64,000 nucleotides of DNA from Dermacentor variabilis (GCF_050947875.1 NC_134570.1:229013265-229077264), one strand, 5' to 3'. Numbered from the stretch's first letter, positions 1 through 12,103 are shown. The notes: generated by a model from the sequence alone, not told the origin. Numbers and translations are program-made.

Positions 1-967
1 GATCGGGTCTGACGCCATCCTTGTCGACTAAGTGTCCCAGGACCAGTGTTTGACGTTCGGCGAACCGACACTTCTTTGAGTTTAGGACCAGTCCAGCTTT
101 CTCAATGCAGTCGAGAACGAGGCTGAGGCGTTCGTCATGTTCTTCAAACGTGCGGCCAAAGATTATAACATCATCGAGGTAACACATGCGTATCTCCCAC
201 TTTAGACCACGTAGTACTGTGTCCATGAATCTTTCAAAGGTGGCAGGAGCATTGCAAAGCCCAAAAGGCATAACTATAATTTCGAATAGGCCATCTGGAG
301 TCACTAAAGTGGCCTTTTCTTTGTCGACGGGGTCCATAGGTATTTGCCAATGCCCCTATCGCAAATCAAGTGTTGAAAAGTAAGAAGCAGCGTGTAAGCA
401 ATCAATGACGTCATCGATTCGCGGTAGTGGATAGACATCCTTCTTCGTCACTGCGTTTAGATGTCTGTAAGCCACGCAGAATCTCCAGGAGCCATCTTTT
501 TTTCGGAACAGTATTACTGGGGCTGCCCATGGACTAGATGACTCTTGAACGACACCTTTGTTCATCATCTGCTTCACTTGCTCTGCAATAACTTTGCGCT
601 CGGATGATGACACTCGGTAGGGCTTCTGGCGGATGGGGTGTGCTGAGCCGGTATCTATTCTCTGACGAGCGCGGGACGACGGTAAATGAAGGGGTGCATC
701 TCCATGCGTGAAGTCGAATGCAGCCTCATGTCTGGCAAGGACTTGTACCAGTGCTTGCCGTTCCGATGTACCGAGAGCCTTGCTGATCATGCCAATCATT
801 AGCTCTTCAGAATGGCGATTATCGCAAGGACAGCAAGCTGTAGAGACGTCCGTAGTTAGTGCCGCTATTGAGGTACATGTGGCTTCATTTTCATACCGCG
901 AGGAAGGACAACCGGCGTGGCGGAACAGTTCAGCGCCCACAATGTGGCGACTCCTTTCGTCATGCAC
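1..967 (-). pseudogene. Gypsy reverse transcriptase, N-terminal half, with stop codon
   Basis: The minus strand encodes the fingers and palm of a Gypsy-type reverse transcriptase, which would copy element RNA into DNA. Visible motifs are the [18 protein letters not shown] block, the first catalytic Asp in FSTLDLR, the MPFGLCNAPATF block, and the catalytic YLDD at about 170-181. A TAG at about 356-358 interrupts the frame directly after FSTLDLR, where the family has a sense codon; the same frame then continues to the window edge. Upstream it overlaps the protease frame by about 100 bases in a different phase, so an indel near 860-910 separates them. RNase H and integrase would lie left of the window. 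Confidence 0.9.
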
Positions 968-1569
968 ACGACAGAGCAGGGCACAAGTATATCTTTTTCA
1001 GCACAGTTCATGCGGATAGGCCTAACTACAAGGTCAACACAATCAGCATCAACAGTAGTTACAGAAACACGAACGGGCGTCAGGCACCACGATGGTGCAG
1101 CCACTTCATCAAGAACACTGAGTGTGTCTGTGTCCCTGTCTTCACCACCCGAGCTTTGTTCGGAATGTGCTGATATAAATAACTTGTTCAATGATATTTC
1201 GCCGCAACCACAGTCCACGGAAGCGCCGCACTGTTCAGGACAATCGATACCAAGAATAACATCGTGCGAACAACCAGAAAGAACAAGGAATTCCGACACA
1301 AACACTTTCCCAGCCAACAAAACACTCACAGCACAAACACCAAGGGAATGAAGCCACTCGCCGCCTACTCCACGAAACGTAATACCGTCGTTCCAAGAAA
1401 ACATAACTTTGTGGCCTAGCCGGTTCTTGAAAGCGAGGCTCATCACAGACACAGTGGCCCCAGTATCAACTAACGCCATGTTCGGTATTCCGACAACCGA
1501 GACATTCACTTTGTTTTTGAACATCACAACAGGCAGAGGTATTTCTTGCAAAGACCGTCCGGCGACCAC
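865..1569 (-). pseudogene. Gypsy retropepsin-like aspartic protease region
   Basis: The frame carries the retropepsin active site VDTGATVSVM (catalytic Asp near 1462) and, about 75 residues later, the HDVILGID motif that corresponds to the conserved second half of the fold. In the family this enzyme cleaves the gag-pol polyprotein as a dimer. A Cys-rich insert (CGASVDCGCGE) follows. The frame shifts into the RT frame around 860-910. No start is assigned because the protease is normally part of a larger polyprotein; 1570-1754 links it to gag without an open frame of note. Confidence 0.85.
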
Positions 1570-1754
1570 ATCTCGACTGGGCGCGGATGCTAGTTTCCCG
1601 GCGACGGTGAGGAAGAACGGCGCCGAGGGGACGGAGAGTGACGGGGACGGTTATTTGGTGGCGTCAAACTCCGCTCAGATGCTAGCGAATCGCTGCGTCT
1701 GGTCTCGTGTGAGAAGTGGTCCATTGGGAGCAAATCGGTCGTCCGCAAGTCATA

Positions 1755-2923
1755 TCAAGTACGGGTTCTGGGTGGCGAGAACATCGGTGGTGTCCTACGT
1801 GACTGACGGCCTTGGCGACAATACCGAGCTATATGGCCTGTGGAACCGCGGTTGTAGCACACGGGAGGGTCGCGGTTCACAGCGTCTTCCTCGAAACGAA
1901 TGGTAGGCGGCTGCGGTCGGCGAGAAAGTTCGTTGTCATGTGGATAACGTGTCTCTGCTGCTTGCTGAAATCCGTTATATGGTTCATAAGTCGCTTCGTG
2001 GTAATAGGGTCGGTGCTGTTCTTGTCGCAGCCTGACAGAAGTCACAGGGCCTCGGGGGTGAAAACGCGGCTGCTCTCGTTGTGGCCGAGCGTCATAAGTA
2101 GGGCCTCTGTCGTAGAGACGTGGCTGCTGTCGGGGCGCGAGTTCATATTCCTCAGTGCCTCTCGCCGCAGGATACGGGGAGAAGGATGCCACGTTTGGCT
2201 CGAAATCTGGTGATAGGCGGAAGCTATGAGTGCCTGGATGTGTCACTTGCGCGTGCAGGCTGAGCTCTTCCCGAACTATTTGTCGGATCGTGGATGCCAG
2301 ATCGAGGGGCTGGTTGCTGTCCACGCTTGCAACTGTCGTCACATTGGCTAGCCTGCCAAACTTCGGTGTGACGCGCCTTGTCTTCAGTTGCTCGAAAGTG
2401 CGACATTGCCAAATAATGTCAGCGACAGAAGCCAGGTTGTATTTTCCGATGAGGAAATTATAAACATCCTCGGCAATTCCTTTTAGGATGCGCCCGACTT
2501 TGTCTTCCTCGAACATTCTAGAGTCCACCATCCTACACTGTTTTATAACTGCCTCAATGTAGGTCGCGCAGGTTTCGCCTGGCACTTGCACACGTTGCAG
2601 TAGCGTCTGTTCTGCCCTTTTCTTTTTCGTCGCGGAGTCGCCGAATCGCTCTTTGATTTCCGAAACAAATCTTCCCCATGTTGTCAACGTTTCCTCGTCA
2701 TTGTCGAACCACAACGCAGCATCCGTTAGAAAGGACACGACGTTCGAAAGCTGAGAAGCGCTGTTCCACTTGTTGGCGGCACTCACCCGGTTATAATGGA
2801 TGAGCCATTCCTCGACGTCTTCGTCCGATCTTCCGGCGAAGGCACGCGCATCTCTCAGTTGTAGAACGGAACCGGTTGCGCAGCAGTTGGAATGGGCCGT
2901 TGTTCGTCTGCGTCGTGGGACAT
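1755..2923 (-). pseudogene. Gypsy gag (capsid and nucleocapsid)
   Basis: The capsid-like region includes WLIHYNRVSAANKW and ALWFDNDEETLTTWGRF, typical of Gypsy gag. It is followed by a low-complexity, Arg/Pro/Tyr-rich linker and a terminal zinc knuckle at about 1815-1860. That knuckle reads CYNRGSTGHIARYC, so the second Cys of the CX2CX4HX4C pattern has become Arg, which should abolish zinc binding. A plausible ATG lies at 2923 (MSHDADEQ), but the frame breaks at about 2850-2870 and resumes in another phase at QLRDARAFAG. Gag would form the particle shell; this copy looks dead. Confidence 0.85.
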
Positions 2924-3035
2924 ATTCAACTCCGGTGGATTCGGCGGGAGTCCAGCAAGGCGACGGCTCCGTCGAAAAACTTGTGGTTCAGCCTCCGTCT
3001 ACGGGTATCGATTACCCAGCACCTTCCACCACAAC

Positions 3036-3190
3036 TGTTACGAAGAGTTGCGAAGAAATGGTTTTATTTACAGGAGATGGACGATGATCGTAGCATGATC
3101 GCAGCGCAGCCCGGCCTCTCAAACGCCTCGTTTTCTTCGTCTTCTCTTTCTTTTCTTCTTGTCCGTGCTTTTCGTATCCGTTAAAATATT
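3036..3190 (-). repeat. 5' LTR end of the Gypsy element
   Basis: On the minus strand the sequence ends in CGTAACA immediately before a TGGTGG-containing primer-binding-like segment and gag. An AATAAA polyadenylation signal lies about 30 bases before the end (complement of tttatt near 3063). Only the 3' part of the LTR is recognisable; the outer end is not defined. Confidence 0.55.
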
Positions 3191-5873
3191 ACCATTTCTT
3201 ATACACCTAAATTTATAAAAAGGAGCTGCAGACAGGCTTCACACAAATCAGGTAGCAATGTCTTTTGACAAATTAAGCATATACTTCCACAATCCCGTTC
3301 ATTAAGTACTACTTGAAACATATACAGAGGAAAGGTCACTTATATTGATATCAATTACAGCTGCACGGTTCTAAGAACTTTCAAGCAACCGGAGGGGCTC
3401 CGTGCTGTAATGTCTTACTACTTGTATTAGTATGTATGGAAGACAGGTTTAGTCATGTATGTACACTAAAGGCAAAACATTTTCATTAGTGAGCATAGCT
3501 CTTTCTTTTGTGTTCCTTTTTCAACTTGAAAAGAGAGAAATGAGTGCGGGATGATGGTTGCTGGTACACTTAGATTGCCAGAACATACTGATTATTGATT
3601 ATGAACGCTTATCAAATATATAAAGAAGTGAACCTTAGCAAAGCTGCACAACCATAAGTCAAGTCAGTTCAAGTGCATATACTAGTTAAAAAACAAGCAT
3701 AAAACATAAAGTACCACATAATAATTTAGCCGTCAGAGACCCACTCATAGGTGCTAGCGTGGCCGAGTTAGTGATCAGAAATGGTCCTACAAAAAAAAAC
3801 ATTGTAGAAAAAACAAAATCCATGTTCCTGCTAGCGTTTGAGTTAATGACTTTGTTTATAAGCCAGGCGTTCCATATACGACAGGGCAGCAGTGTCATTC
3901 TTTTCTTTCCGATGCAGACACAATCCAATAATAATTGTAGCCCAGTGTATTTGACCACATTTGAACGTTGCAACAACTCAAATGATGAGCTCTTAAGAGT
4001 ACTAAAAGTGAAATACTTTCATGTGGGTAGTTCCATCAGTCAATACAGTCATCCTTAGTTCACCATAACTTCTGTTGTCTTAAATATTAAATGATGTGTA
4101 ATATTGGGAGATGTTGCACAAGCACCATCGGAAGATAAATAAAATTTGTACACCATAGATCTTAGAACAGTTACCAATTGACAAAAGACATAGTGCTTAT
4201 GAAGCCCGAGTATGTTAAAGTGAGCAAAGGCTTTGCAAGTTTAAAATCTGTCCATCAAGAAAGATGTGTTGTCACGTAACACTATATCATAGTAAATACA
4301 AAGGGCAAGTGGAACAGTAGGAGCTCCAGATTATATTTGGTCATGGCCAGGACGTCCATTATCTGAAATGATTATGAGATACTTCCAGCTGTCCGCAGAG
4401 TTGACAGTGGAAGCCTTACCTTAATTAGAAGGTTTCCCTAAAGGGCTACCACAGTAGATTGACACTTACTTGTATGTACTGGTTCATTTGAATTTCTGTG
4501 GGTTGTTTTCGTCACCCCTCTTGGGAGAACCCCTAGCACACCCCTTTTACTATCGCAAACTAATCCTTGCCTTCAAAGCTTTCCACTTCCCCTTTCTATA
4601 GCCTTCATTTTACTCTCACTCACCTGCTTATTCTCCTCGACCCTTGCGAGCGATAAGTTATGTGGAAATAAGTTGTTGCCCTAATGAAGGCAAGTCCATT
4701 TATCCAAACGTTGACTCCAGGCAGAAGATTCTCTTGTTAAGTGACTGTTGGTCATTTAATTAACTGTGTGGTGCTCTACTTGCTCTACACAAAATCTTGT
4801 ACAATAAGGTGTAATTGAAAACCACCGCTAATTTCTAGCGAAGTGGTACGTACCTTAGTTGGCCAGGCCGTTGTCTGACCAAGTGTGCTGACAAACTAGC
4901 TATCTCTGGTTAAGGCATAAGTACAAGGGTATCTCAGTCGTTCAAGTGAGTAAGGGAAAGAACATTTCAACAATAACTTTGGTTTATTCTGAATAAGAAT
5001 AAGTTATTCTGACAGGGCTGCCTTTGTGGACTCGCTGGATTGAAAAAGCACACATGCATGATTCACTGCATGCTTTCATATGAAAAGCTGACATTTCTAT
5101 TGCGTCATTGTTTCACGCTACAAGTAAATAATCTATTTCATTAATAATGTGGAAAGCTGAGCTAGTTGGTGATTAATTATGATACCTTGCAGCGACTTTC
5201 GTGTATTCTTGTGTGTCTTCGCCTTGTCCTTGTCAGTGCGCTGCTTCACCACCAAGATATGATCATCTATTTCATATTTCGCAAAGGCTAACTATGAAGC
5301 TTACGATGACAGTAGATAAAAAACTATCAACTGACAACTCTGACTACCTAAAACATAGACCATCAGAACACAAACATGATCAGGTAAGAAGAGAGCAGAG
5401 CAGTACCTGACTGCCACCTTTATTTCCTGTACTAGCGAACGTGCCACAAATATCGGACACGTAAATTGGGCAGCCACAACACAACGGCTCCTGAATTTCA
5501 CAGGTGCAACACCCCGTCAAAAATTGTAACGTGTAGTGCGGAAAGACTTTTTTATAGTGTATTTTGTATGTATTGGTAGTGCGCTATTAAATAACTGCGG
5601 CGCAGAAATATCGTGGAGCTATTACAAAATCAGCTATATTTACACATCCTTCGCTGCAACCAAGAATGTTACCAGAAAGTATCCGGCCTTTTATACATAT
5701 AACCAAAGCCAGATTCAAAAGCATGCATGTTTAGAGTGTTCAAAAAACAGCGCTATCTTTTACAAGTCCTGCATCGTTAACCTGCACAACGCGTTGGATT
5801 ACATTGGAAATAGGAAGGGAAAAAATAACAAAAATCTAAATATATAACATAAACATATGGTCATCACAATGAA
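3191..5873. other. Anonymous AT-rich DNA, no gene seen
   Basis: No open frame here shows a recognisable domain on either strand. The only structured stretch is near 4675-4740, listed separately. Short frames at 3759-4058 and 5536-5847 have AT-rich, low-information translations and no family resemblance. Confidence 0.6.
4672..4742 (+). repeat. Repeat fragment with degenerate hammerhead-like layout
   Basis: The stretch reads ccCTAATGAAGGCAAG, then TCCA, TTTATC, CAAACG. The hammerhead core is CTGATGA, stem II, GAAA. Here the order of parts is kept: a CTAATGA box, a possible stem of GGCAAG against TTTATC around a TCCA loop, and CAAAC. Several core positions differ, so no activity is claimed. I recall similar sequences with intact stems in tick repeats, where they may be tails of Penelope-like elements; that link is from memory only. 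Confidence 0.3.
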
Positions 5874-5943
5874 CATCATAACTAGAAGCTTGCGCATAGC
5901 TTTGTGTTAGGCAAAAAAAAAAACTTTCGTGCTTTTTAGCGTG
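5874..5943 (+). repeat. 70-bp direct repeat, copy 1
   Basis: This stretch, from catcataactagaag to ctttttagcgtg, recurs at 7495-7563. The copies are identical except for one base in the length of an internal A run (11 versus 10). Sequence outside the match differs on both sides. Confidence 0.85.
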
Positions 5944-7494
5944 ATAAATGAGTAAATCATTGCACATTGTCCAAGTTTCTAGATACTAGCACATACAACT
6001 TTAATGGACGACTGCAAACAGCAGACATGAATTACAGATTGGTAACGTACACCAAAAGACACAAAGTATGAGCCGAATGAGTACTGATTTGCAGGGACTG
6101 TGAGATCACTGTGACCACTGTGGATATAGACAGCATGCAGTTCATGGCGAGAACCACTAATTTGTTAGTCACTGCGCAACGAGTGAAGAATATGTACTTC
6201 TGACATTCAGCTTCTCTGCAGTACAACGTAATAATGAACCTCACTGACAAAAAACTAGGAAGTTGGAAACATCTCACTCGCACGAAGACACTAAAACCAC
6301 GAAACTCAAGCTAGAGAGTTATTGGTTTAATTTTGCGGATGGTTTATCATAGTACCAGTGCAGTCGGATATGTATAATACACGTCGATACATCTTCACTG
6401 CAGCACAAATGTTATGTCATGGTGCCGATAGATTTTGGTGTAAATGTGCATCGCAGCCACTGCAACTGCTGAGAACATATCGTAACAACGTGATTTGCAT
6501 ATATATATATATATATACTGGCTACCTGCGAGACACCGAACATCGCGAAAACATGAGGAAGCACAATGCACGCGATTACCCGAGTTTAAAATTTTTTCCG
6601 ATAGCGCTTCACTGCTTAATACGTAACGCTGCTGTAAAGTCCATTTGCAGACAACAATTATGCATTGCAGCGAATAGCTGGGTTTATTAGTTGGTTTTAT
6701 TGTTGTTTGCGAGTGGGTGTGTAAAGATGGCATATCCAGCTTTAGTGGACACGTACCAACTAGCGCCCCAAGCGGCCCCGGCACGAAGCTAGCGCGTTAT
6801 CAATGGAACGAGCTGGTTTTTTGCGAGTAACAACAGCTGCAGGTCGATTATCGAAAAAGGCAGGTTATAGACGTGTTCTGGAAGACAATCCACACGAGCC
6901 AAATGGAGTGATCACTCTATGGCACGTAAGAATTTTGTTCCCACAGCGGTTACAGATTTAGCAATGAAAGCCTATGGTAACGACGAAAATTTGTACTCGA
7001 TTTCCGAGGCAACAACGGTGCCTGTGAATAAACTACTGCGTCTATCGTAATACCCAGTGCAGCGTATGTTGTCCGGAGACTCAGCTTTCGATTGATGCCT
7101 ATCTCAACTCTCCACACATGGCTTAACACTGTTGCCAAAAGCGGTTTTTTAACACTGTCGTGAAAATCCACGAGGTATCTATAAAAAGATGAGCGTACAA
7201 CTGGGCGAAGCCTCGGAAGGCGTGGCCGAGTGGTAGACTCGCGCGCACCTTCAGTCCCGCGTCGCGGTGGCCGCGGTTCGGTTCCCGCTTCGCACTTTCT
7301 TTTGAAGCCGCATAGGACCTAATATTGTAGTCTCTCACTAGATGGCAGAAACACAAAACCCAGCATTTGCTTTCGGTTCTGGTTTTCCAGTGGTTCTGTT
7401 GAAATATTATGTTTTCTATTTTTCCTTCCTAAAACATAGCAGTGTCGTGTTCATTTGTTAACTCATCGCATTTATGAAGATTTTATTCATTGGG
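5944..7494. other. Spacer between 70-bp direct repeats
   Basis: About 1.55 kb lies between the two 70-bp copies. It has a short (TA)n near 6498-6516 and a tRNA-like segment at 7217-7295, but no recognisable protein-coding frame. Confidence 0.6.
7217..7295 (+). repeat. tRNA-like SINE head (Ser/Leu type)
   Basis: An A-box-like TGGCCGAGTGG at 7223-7233 and a B-box-like GGTTCGGTTCC at 7275-7285 are spaced as in a class II (long variable arm) tRNA. The A box matches Ser/Leu tRNAs. The acceptor ends do not pair, and the B box departs from GGTTCGANTCC, so this is a SINE head or tRNA pseudogene rather than a working tRNA gene. Confidence 0.55.
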
Positions 7495-7563
7495 CATCAT
7501 AACTAGAAGCTTGCGCATAGCTTTGTGTTAGGCAAAAAAAAAACTTTCGTGCTTTTTAGCGTG
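7495..7563 (+). repeat. 70-bp direct repeat, copy 2
   Basis: Second copy of the segment at 5874-5943, one A shorter in the A run and otherwise identical. It is followed by unrelated sequence (ggaacctggg). Confidence 0.85.
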
Positions 7564-8125
7564 GAACCTGGGAGAACAAAATGGCTATTCTTATTGCGTT
7601 CTTCTGGAAGGTCCGTGTTTTTCGACGTTCACCTGTCCTTAATGGCACATACCCCGAGCGAATCAGGTCCATCTGGGCCACAATGCCACCCGGTGGCCAG
7701 TGCAATTCCTATGCAACATTCTTGCGGAACAAAGGGTCTGCTAAGCTGACTCGCTGCCCGAACGTTAATTATTTCTAAAGATTCACCCAAATAAGAAATG
7801 CACCAACTAGGAGAAGATGGGGAGCGTGTGGATTAATAGCTACTGTTAATGTGTTCCCTACAGCCCAGTGGTATGAATCCGTAGGTGTTGCCGTAAGAAA
7901 ACCATTTGAATAAATGTCCCGTGTTGTGTCTGCTCCAGTCGCTCTATAGAGTAGCTAGCTTGGCTAGTCGTCAGTATTTAGGATCAACATATGGCGTCCC
8001 TCATTCGGTGCAGTTGCTTTTAATGCGCAGCATTCTTTGGCGAGTACCCCAGCAATTTGGTAGCAAAATCGTGTCTGTAACGCCAAAAAACTTGACTCAT
8101 TTCCCTTATGAATACATAGGTCTTT
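7564..8125. other. Anonymous DNA
   Basis: No gene, RNA or repeat structure was recognised in this stretch. Confidence 0.5.
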
Positions 8126-9062
8126 ATAAAAAGGGTTGGGGTGGCCAACTTGAATATTGGAAGTGGCATAAGCATAAATTTGGGCCTGATACAGGGATGA
8201 GCCAAGTTGAATTTGGTAGTGATATGGGACTGGCCCAACCTAAATTTGGGGTGAAATGGTAATGAGCCAAGCTGAATTTGAGGCTGATATGGGGGCGGCC
8301 CAACCTAAATTTGAGGTGATATAGGGGAGGGTGAGCCTAAGTTTGGGGGAATATGGGGGGTGGGCCAGCCAGGATTTGGGGATGATACGGGGATGGGAGA
8401 ACCTTAATTTGGGGGGTATATGGGGGGTGGGCCAACCTAAATTTGAGGGTGACATGGGGACGGGCTAACCTAACCATGGGGGTGGTGTGCGGCTGGGCCA
8501 AGGTGAATTGGGGGGTGATATATGGGTGGACTAACCTTAACTGGTGGGTGATTTGCGGTGGGCCATCCTAAATTTGAGGTGATCGAGGGGTGGGCCAGCA
8601 TTAGTTTGGGGCGGATATGGGGTTGGGTCAACCTCGATTTGCAGGTGGTATTGGAATGGGCCAACTTAAATTTGGTGGTCTTGTGGACGCGGGCCAATCT
8701 CTATTTGGGGGTGATATGGCGTTGGGCCTACCTAAATGTGGGGGAATCTCGGGGTCGGCCAATCTGCATTTGGGGGTGATATCGGGGTGGGCCAAGCTAA
8801 ATTTTGGGGTGCGTCGACTCGAAATTTGCAGGACGATTTATGGAAATTTGTGCGTGGACCAACTTGAAAATTAGGGGTGGCCCAATTGAAATTTGGGATT
8901 GGACCAACTTGAAATGTAAGGCTGGGCGAAAAGAAAATCGGGCGTGGCCGACTTTAAATTTGAGGGTGGGCCAATTTAAATTTGAGGGTGTGCCAAAGGA
9001 AATTTGGGGGTGGGCCTACTTAATGTCTGGGGTGGGCCAATTAAAATTTGGGGGCCTGCTTA
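8126..9062. repeat. Degenerate minisatellite, 22-39 bp units
   Basis: The whole stretch is built of G-rich units whose core is gggccaacctaaatttgg, mostly with a gatatgggg spacer. Up to about 8810 the spacing of cores is about 33-39 bp; from about 8880 the spacer is lost and units shrink to about 22 bp (for example aatttgagggtgggcc). More than 25 units are visible and none are identical. Open frames on both strands here (repeating PKFGGDMGLGQ on plus, GWPTPH on minus) are by-products of the repeat. Confidence 0.9.
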
Positions 9063-10620
9063 CGAATAGTTAGACAACACCAATGGGGTTCTGCATATTT
9101 TTCATCATGGCAAAGTACGTATATTAATAATTGTTACCCAATACCCCTCACGGTCAGCTACCACTCGAGCCTTCCCAGCCCACTGAGCTAATAATGCCAC
9201 AGGAGTGCTCTCATCGTGACGACTGCGACGTTCAATGTGGAGATCCACAAGAACGAATCGCACACCGAGCTGACCATTTTCACACCACTGTCATCGCTAA
9301 TACTACTCGCTCGTGCTAGACGCAACACAAGCTTGCAACGATCATAATTCAACTTTCAATCGCACGCTAGTCGACACGTTCTCAGTGCACAATTTCGTCA
9401 ATCATCTGGATAGGAACCGTGCTGGATATTTTACTGTTATGTTCTGTCGTTTTTCACGAAAGCCTTCTCCCGCAGAGAATACATTTTTGAGATTGACGAG
9501 GCAAGCTAGTATGTAACTCATACCAAGCAAATGTATAAAGGGGTATAGTTATTTTTCAAAAAATATGTATAATTAAATAAGATTTGAGATGGTATTGTTT
9601 CGACCGGGCATGACTTCTCCCCACCTGTCACAGTGCTTTGACGGAAAACCTAATCATTTTGCTCAAACGTGTTGCCCCAGTATTACATGCGCTGAATGTA
9701 CAAAAGTGCGGTACGTGGTCACAGCTTTAAAGCCAGCCTATTTTGTGTACTGTTGTTGATATTGTAGTAATGTGGAGTTTCCTCTTCATAAGAGCACAAA
9801 AAGAAAAAAAAAAGAAGATATTAAGGATAGTAGCTAAGCGCAAAGTACATTGGAAGATCTGAAACCAGCAATTATATTTAATTTGCGGGTTGGTCTCTGC
9901 TGGTAGATCGCTGTCCGATCACTTCAACGAATTTTGTTTGTGTGCAACTGCAGCAAAAACAAAGATACTACCATTTCATTGCCAGGACCTTTATGCCATC
10001 CATGCAAACAAGAAGGACACCAGATAATTGACACTATCACTTTATAAACTGATATTGTTTTGCTAATTTCAGTGTAGCGTGGTGTCTGCGAACGGAGTAC
10101 TTTCTTTGTATCAGTCCAGTGTTAGCAGTGAGAAGCAGTTCGGTCTACCATCCCCATGAAGGCATACTAGCCATTGTAGCGCTTTACTCCAGGACAAGTG
10201 CTAAACTTGGTTTGCTTTGTCCTTTCCGCAGGTCGTCCATCCATTCTGTTATGGTGACCATCAACGTTGTGTCCGTCAGGCCTCCTCCTCATTTTAGCTT
10301 CACCATCGCGAGAGTGGACAGAGAAAGGAAGCTTTCTTCACAATCAGCCCCAGCGGGATCCCACCACACGTAACTGCTGCAATTTGCACTCAGTGGCTCG
10401 GCATGCTAACTACATCCTTAGTTTCACAATGGCTAGAGCGCGCAGAAAAAGTAGAGCTTTGGTCGCTATCACTACCACGAACCCATGTCAATGCAGATAT
10501 AAGTACGTGCAGGGCCTGGACATGCTAACTTCTGCGCTACCACCTGCCGTCGCCACCTCAGATTTTCTATGCATACCTGCTTCTTGTTTTTATCGCAGAC
10601 GCATGCAGGACGAATGCGGA
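9063..10620. other. Anonymous DNA with a possible SINE-related tail
   Basis: No gene was recognised. About 10535-10615 (ctaccacctgcc ... gcagacgcatgcaggacgaatgc) resembles, in reverse orientation, 19545-19625 next to the SINE there, so it is probably a diverged copy of the same repeat. Confidence 0.4.
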
Positions 10621-10649
10621 TGAGTAATTGGATTAGATTGGGAAAACAT

Positions 10650-11027
10650 TTATTGAGCCTGCAGTAAAGCGCGAAGGCGCGCTTCGGACGTGGCCCACGT
10701 CGTCATCGTGGCGGGTGCTCTGCGAGGATCCCCGCTCGCCGTTGCCGGCTCGCCAGGCTCCTGCCTAGCCAGCGCCTCGATGACCTGCTGGATGGCCTGG
10801 AGTTGTTTTTCTTGGTCATCGCTCCGCGTTGCTTCCTCAAGCTGCGGCGGTATACGTCCTGAGTTAGCTTCACTTGAATGTTTGGAGCAATCCCATAGCA
10901 TGTGCTCGAATGTGGCCATCTCCCTGCAGCACGCTCTGCACTTGTCATGGGGGTGCGATTCTGGGTACATCCTATGCAATAGCGCCGGGTTTGGAAGCGT
11001 TCTCGTTTGTACTTGCCTGAACAGCAC
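10650..11027 (-). pseudogene. I-clade LINE C-terminal zinc-finger segment
   Basis: The frame contains CRACCREMATFEHMLWDC, the Cys/His knuckle found at the C-terminus of R1/I-type LINE proteins after RNase H, followed by a Gln-rich tail that ends just before the AATAAA signal. The same arrangement recurs in the copy at 45.8 kb (CLECGDPFCTLEHMLLRC), which supports its being a real part of the element. Confidence 0.75.
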
Positions 11028-11176
11028 GGCCTGCGACCTGCTCAGTCCTTTGCAGGGCGGCGGGAGAAGTCTGCGGGCCAGCCGAAAGCTTTGGTCAGTT
11101 CCTTATAGCTGGTCATCCGGCCTTTGGCGCTGAACCACAGCGGGCAGCCATTGCCTTGGGCGCGGTCGGCTAGTCC

Positions 11177-11985
11177 TCACGCTCGGGCGTGTGCCGTTTC
11201 GTTGCGATTGGCATGCTTCTCCGACGCTTGTCCTGCGTGCGCCGGGAACCACTTGATTCGAATCCTCTTGTCGCGGTCTGCCTGTCGGAGCGGGACGCAT
11301 GCCGCCGTTGGGGCAATTCTTCCTTTGGCGTAGTTCCTCACCGCCTGTCTCGAGTCGCTGAGGATCATGTGGCATTCTCGGTCTACGATGGCCAGGGCGA
11401 TGGCTATTTCTTCTGCTTCCTCCACTTGCTTGCTCGATGTGCTGGCGGTCGCCCGCACGTTGCCTCCGGAGTCGACCACCACGATCGCGAAGCCATTGCG
11501 GCCGGCATATTCGGCTTCATCCACGTATCTGGCGCCGGTGTTTTCCGCGTGCAGGTCCGTCAGTGCCTTGGCTCCAGCGCGTCTTCTGCCTTCGTTGAAT
11601 TCCGGGTCATGTTCCTCGGCAAGGGGTAAATCCGCACGTTCCGTCGTACGTGGTCGGGGACGGGACATTTTGGTCCCTGCTGTTGGTGATAACCGATGCC
11701 TAGACTGCACAGGATCTTTCTGCCGGCCTTTGTTGATGACAGTCTTTCCAACTGTGCGGCTCTTTGCGCTTCGGCAATCTCGTCGAGCGTGTTGTGTATG
11801 CCCAGCTGGAGCAGACGTTTCGTGTTGGTAGTTTCGGGTAGGCCGAGGGGTGTCTTGTAAGCCCTCCGGATTAGGATGTCTAGCTTGTTATTTTCGCTTT
11901 TCGCCCACTTGTAGAAGGCTGCCATGTACACTATGTGGCAGAGTACGAAGGAGTGTATAAGTCTGATCAAGTTTTCCTCCTTCAT
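11177..11985 (-). pseudogene. I-clade LINE connection and RNase H region
   Basis: Two overlapping frames cover this part. The first holds the post-RT connection (RRAYKTPLGLPETTNTKRLLQLG continuing into HNTLDE). The second has RNase H features: YVDEAEYAGRNGFAIVVVD with the first acidic residue, the EEAEEIAIALAI helix with Glu, the ILSDSRQAVRNY motif with Asp, and WFPAHAG. RNase H would remove template RNA during copying. The two frames overlap by about 150 bases in different phases, so at least one indel is present. Confidence 0.85.
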
Positions 11986-12103
11986 GCCTCCCTTCTTTGT
12001 GGTAACGCGCTTGAGCAGTCAGGTGGCGTTGACCGCCTTACCCGTGATGCGGGTGACGGTGTCTCCGTTCCTGCCGAGCGCTTCGATCGTCATGCCCCAG
12101 GGC

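Larger units (their letters stand above)
1..3190 (-). mobile_element. Gypsy LTR retrotransposon, decayed 5' part
   Basis: Read on the minus strand, this block runs LTR end, leader, gag, protease and the first part of reverse transcriptase, and is cut off by the window edge inside RT. All three coding parts carry breaks: a frameshift early in gag, a frameshift between protease and RT, and an in-frame stop in RT. The LTR end at 3036 (terminal CA on the minus strand) is followed by a TGGTGG-containing primer-binding-like stretch. The outer LTR limit near 3190 is a guess. The lineage within Gypsy is not settled; the layout is the usual gag-PR-RT. Confidence 0.85.

Noticed and set aside
8100..9073. 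Overlapping open frames on both strands with repeated Gly/Pro/Trp-rich peptides
   Set aside because: They follow from a G-rich minisatellite whose period keeps frames open; no domain and both strands are equally open.
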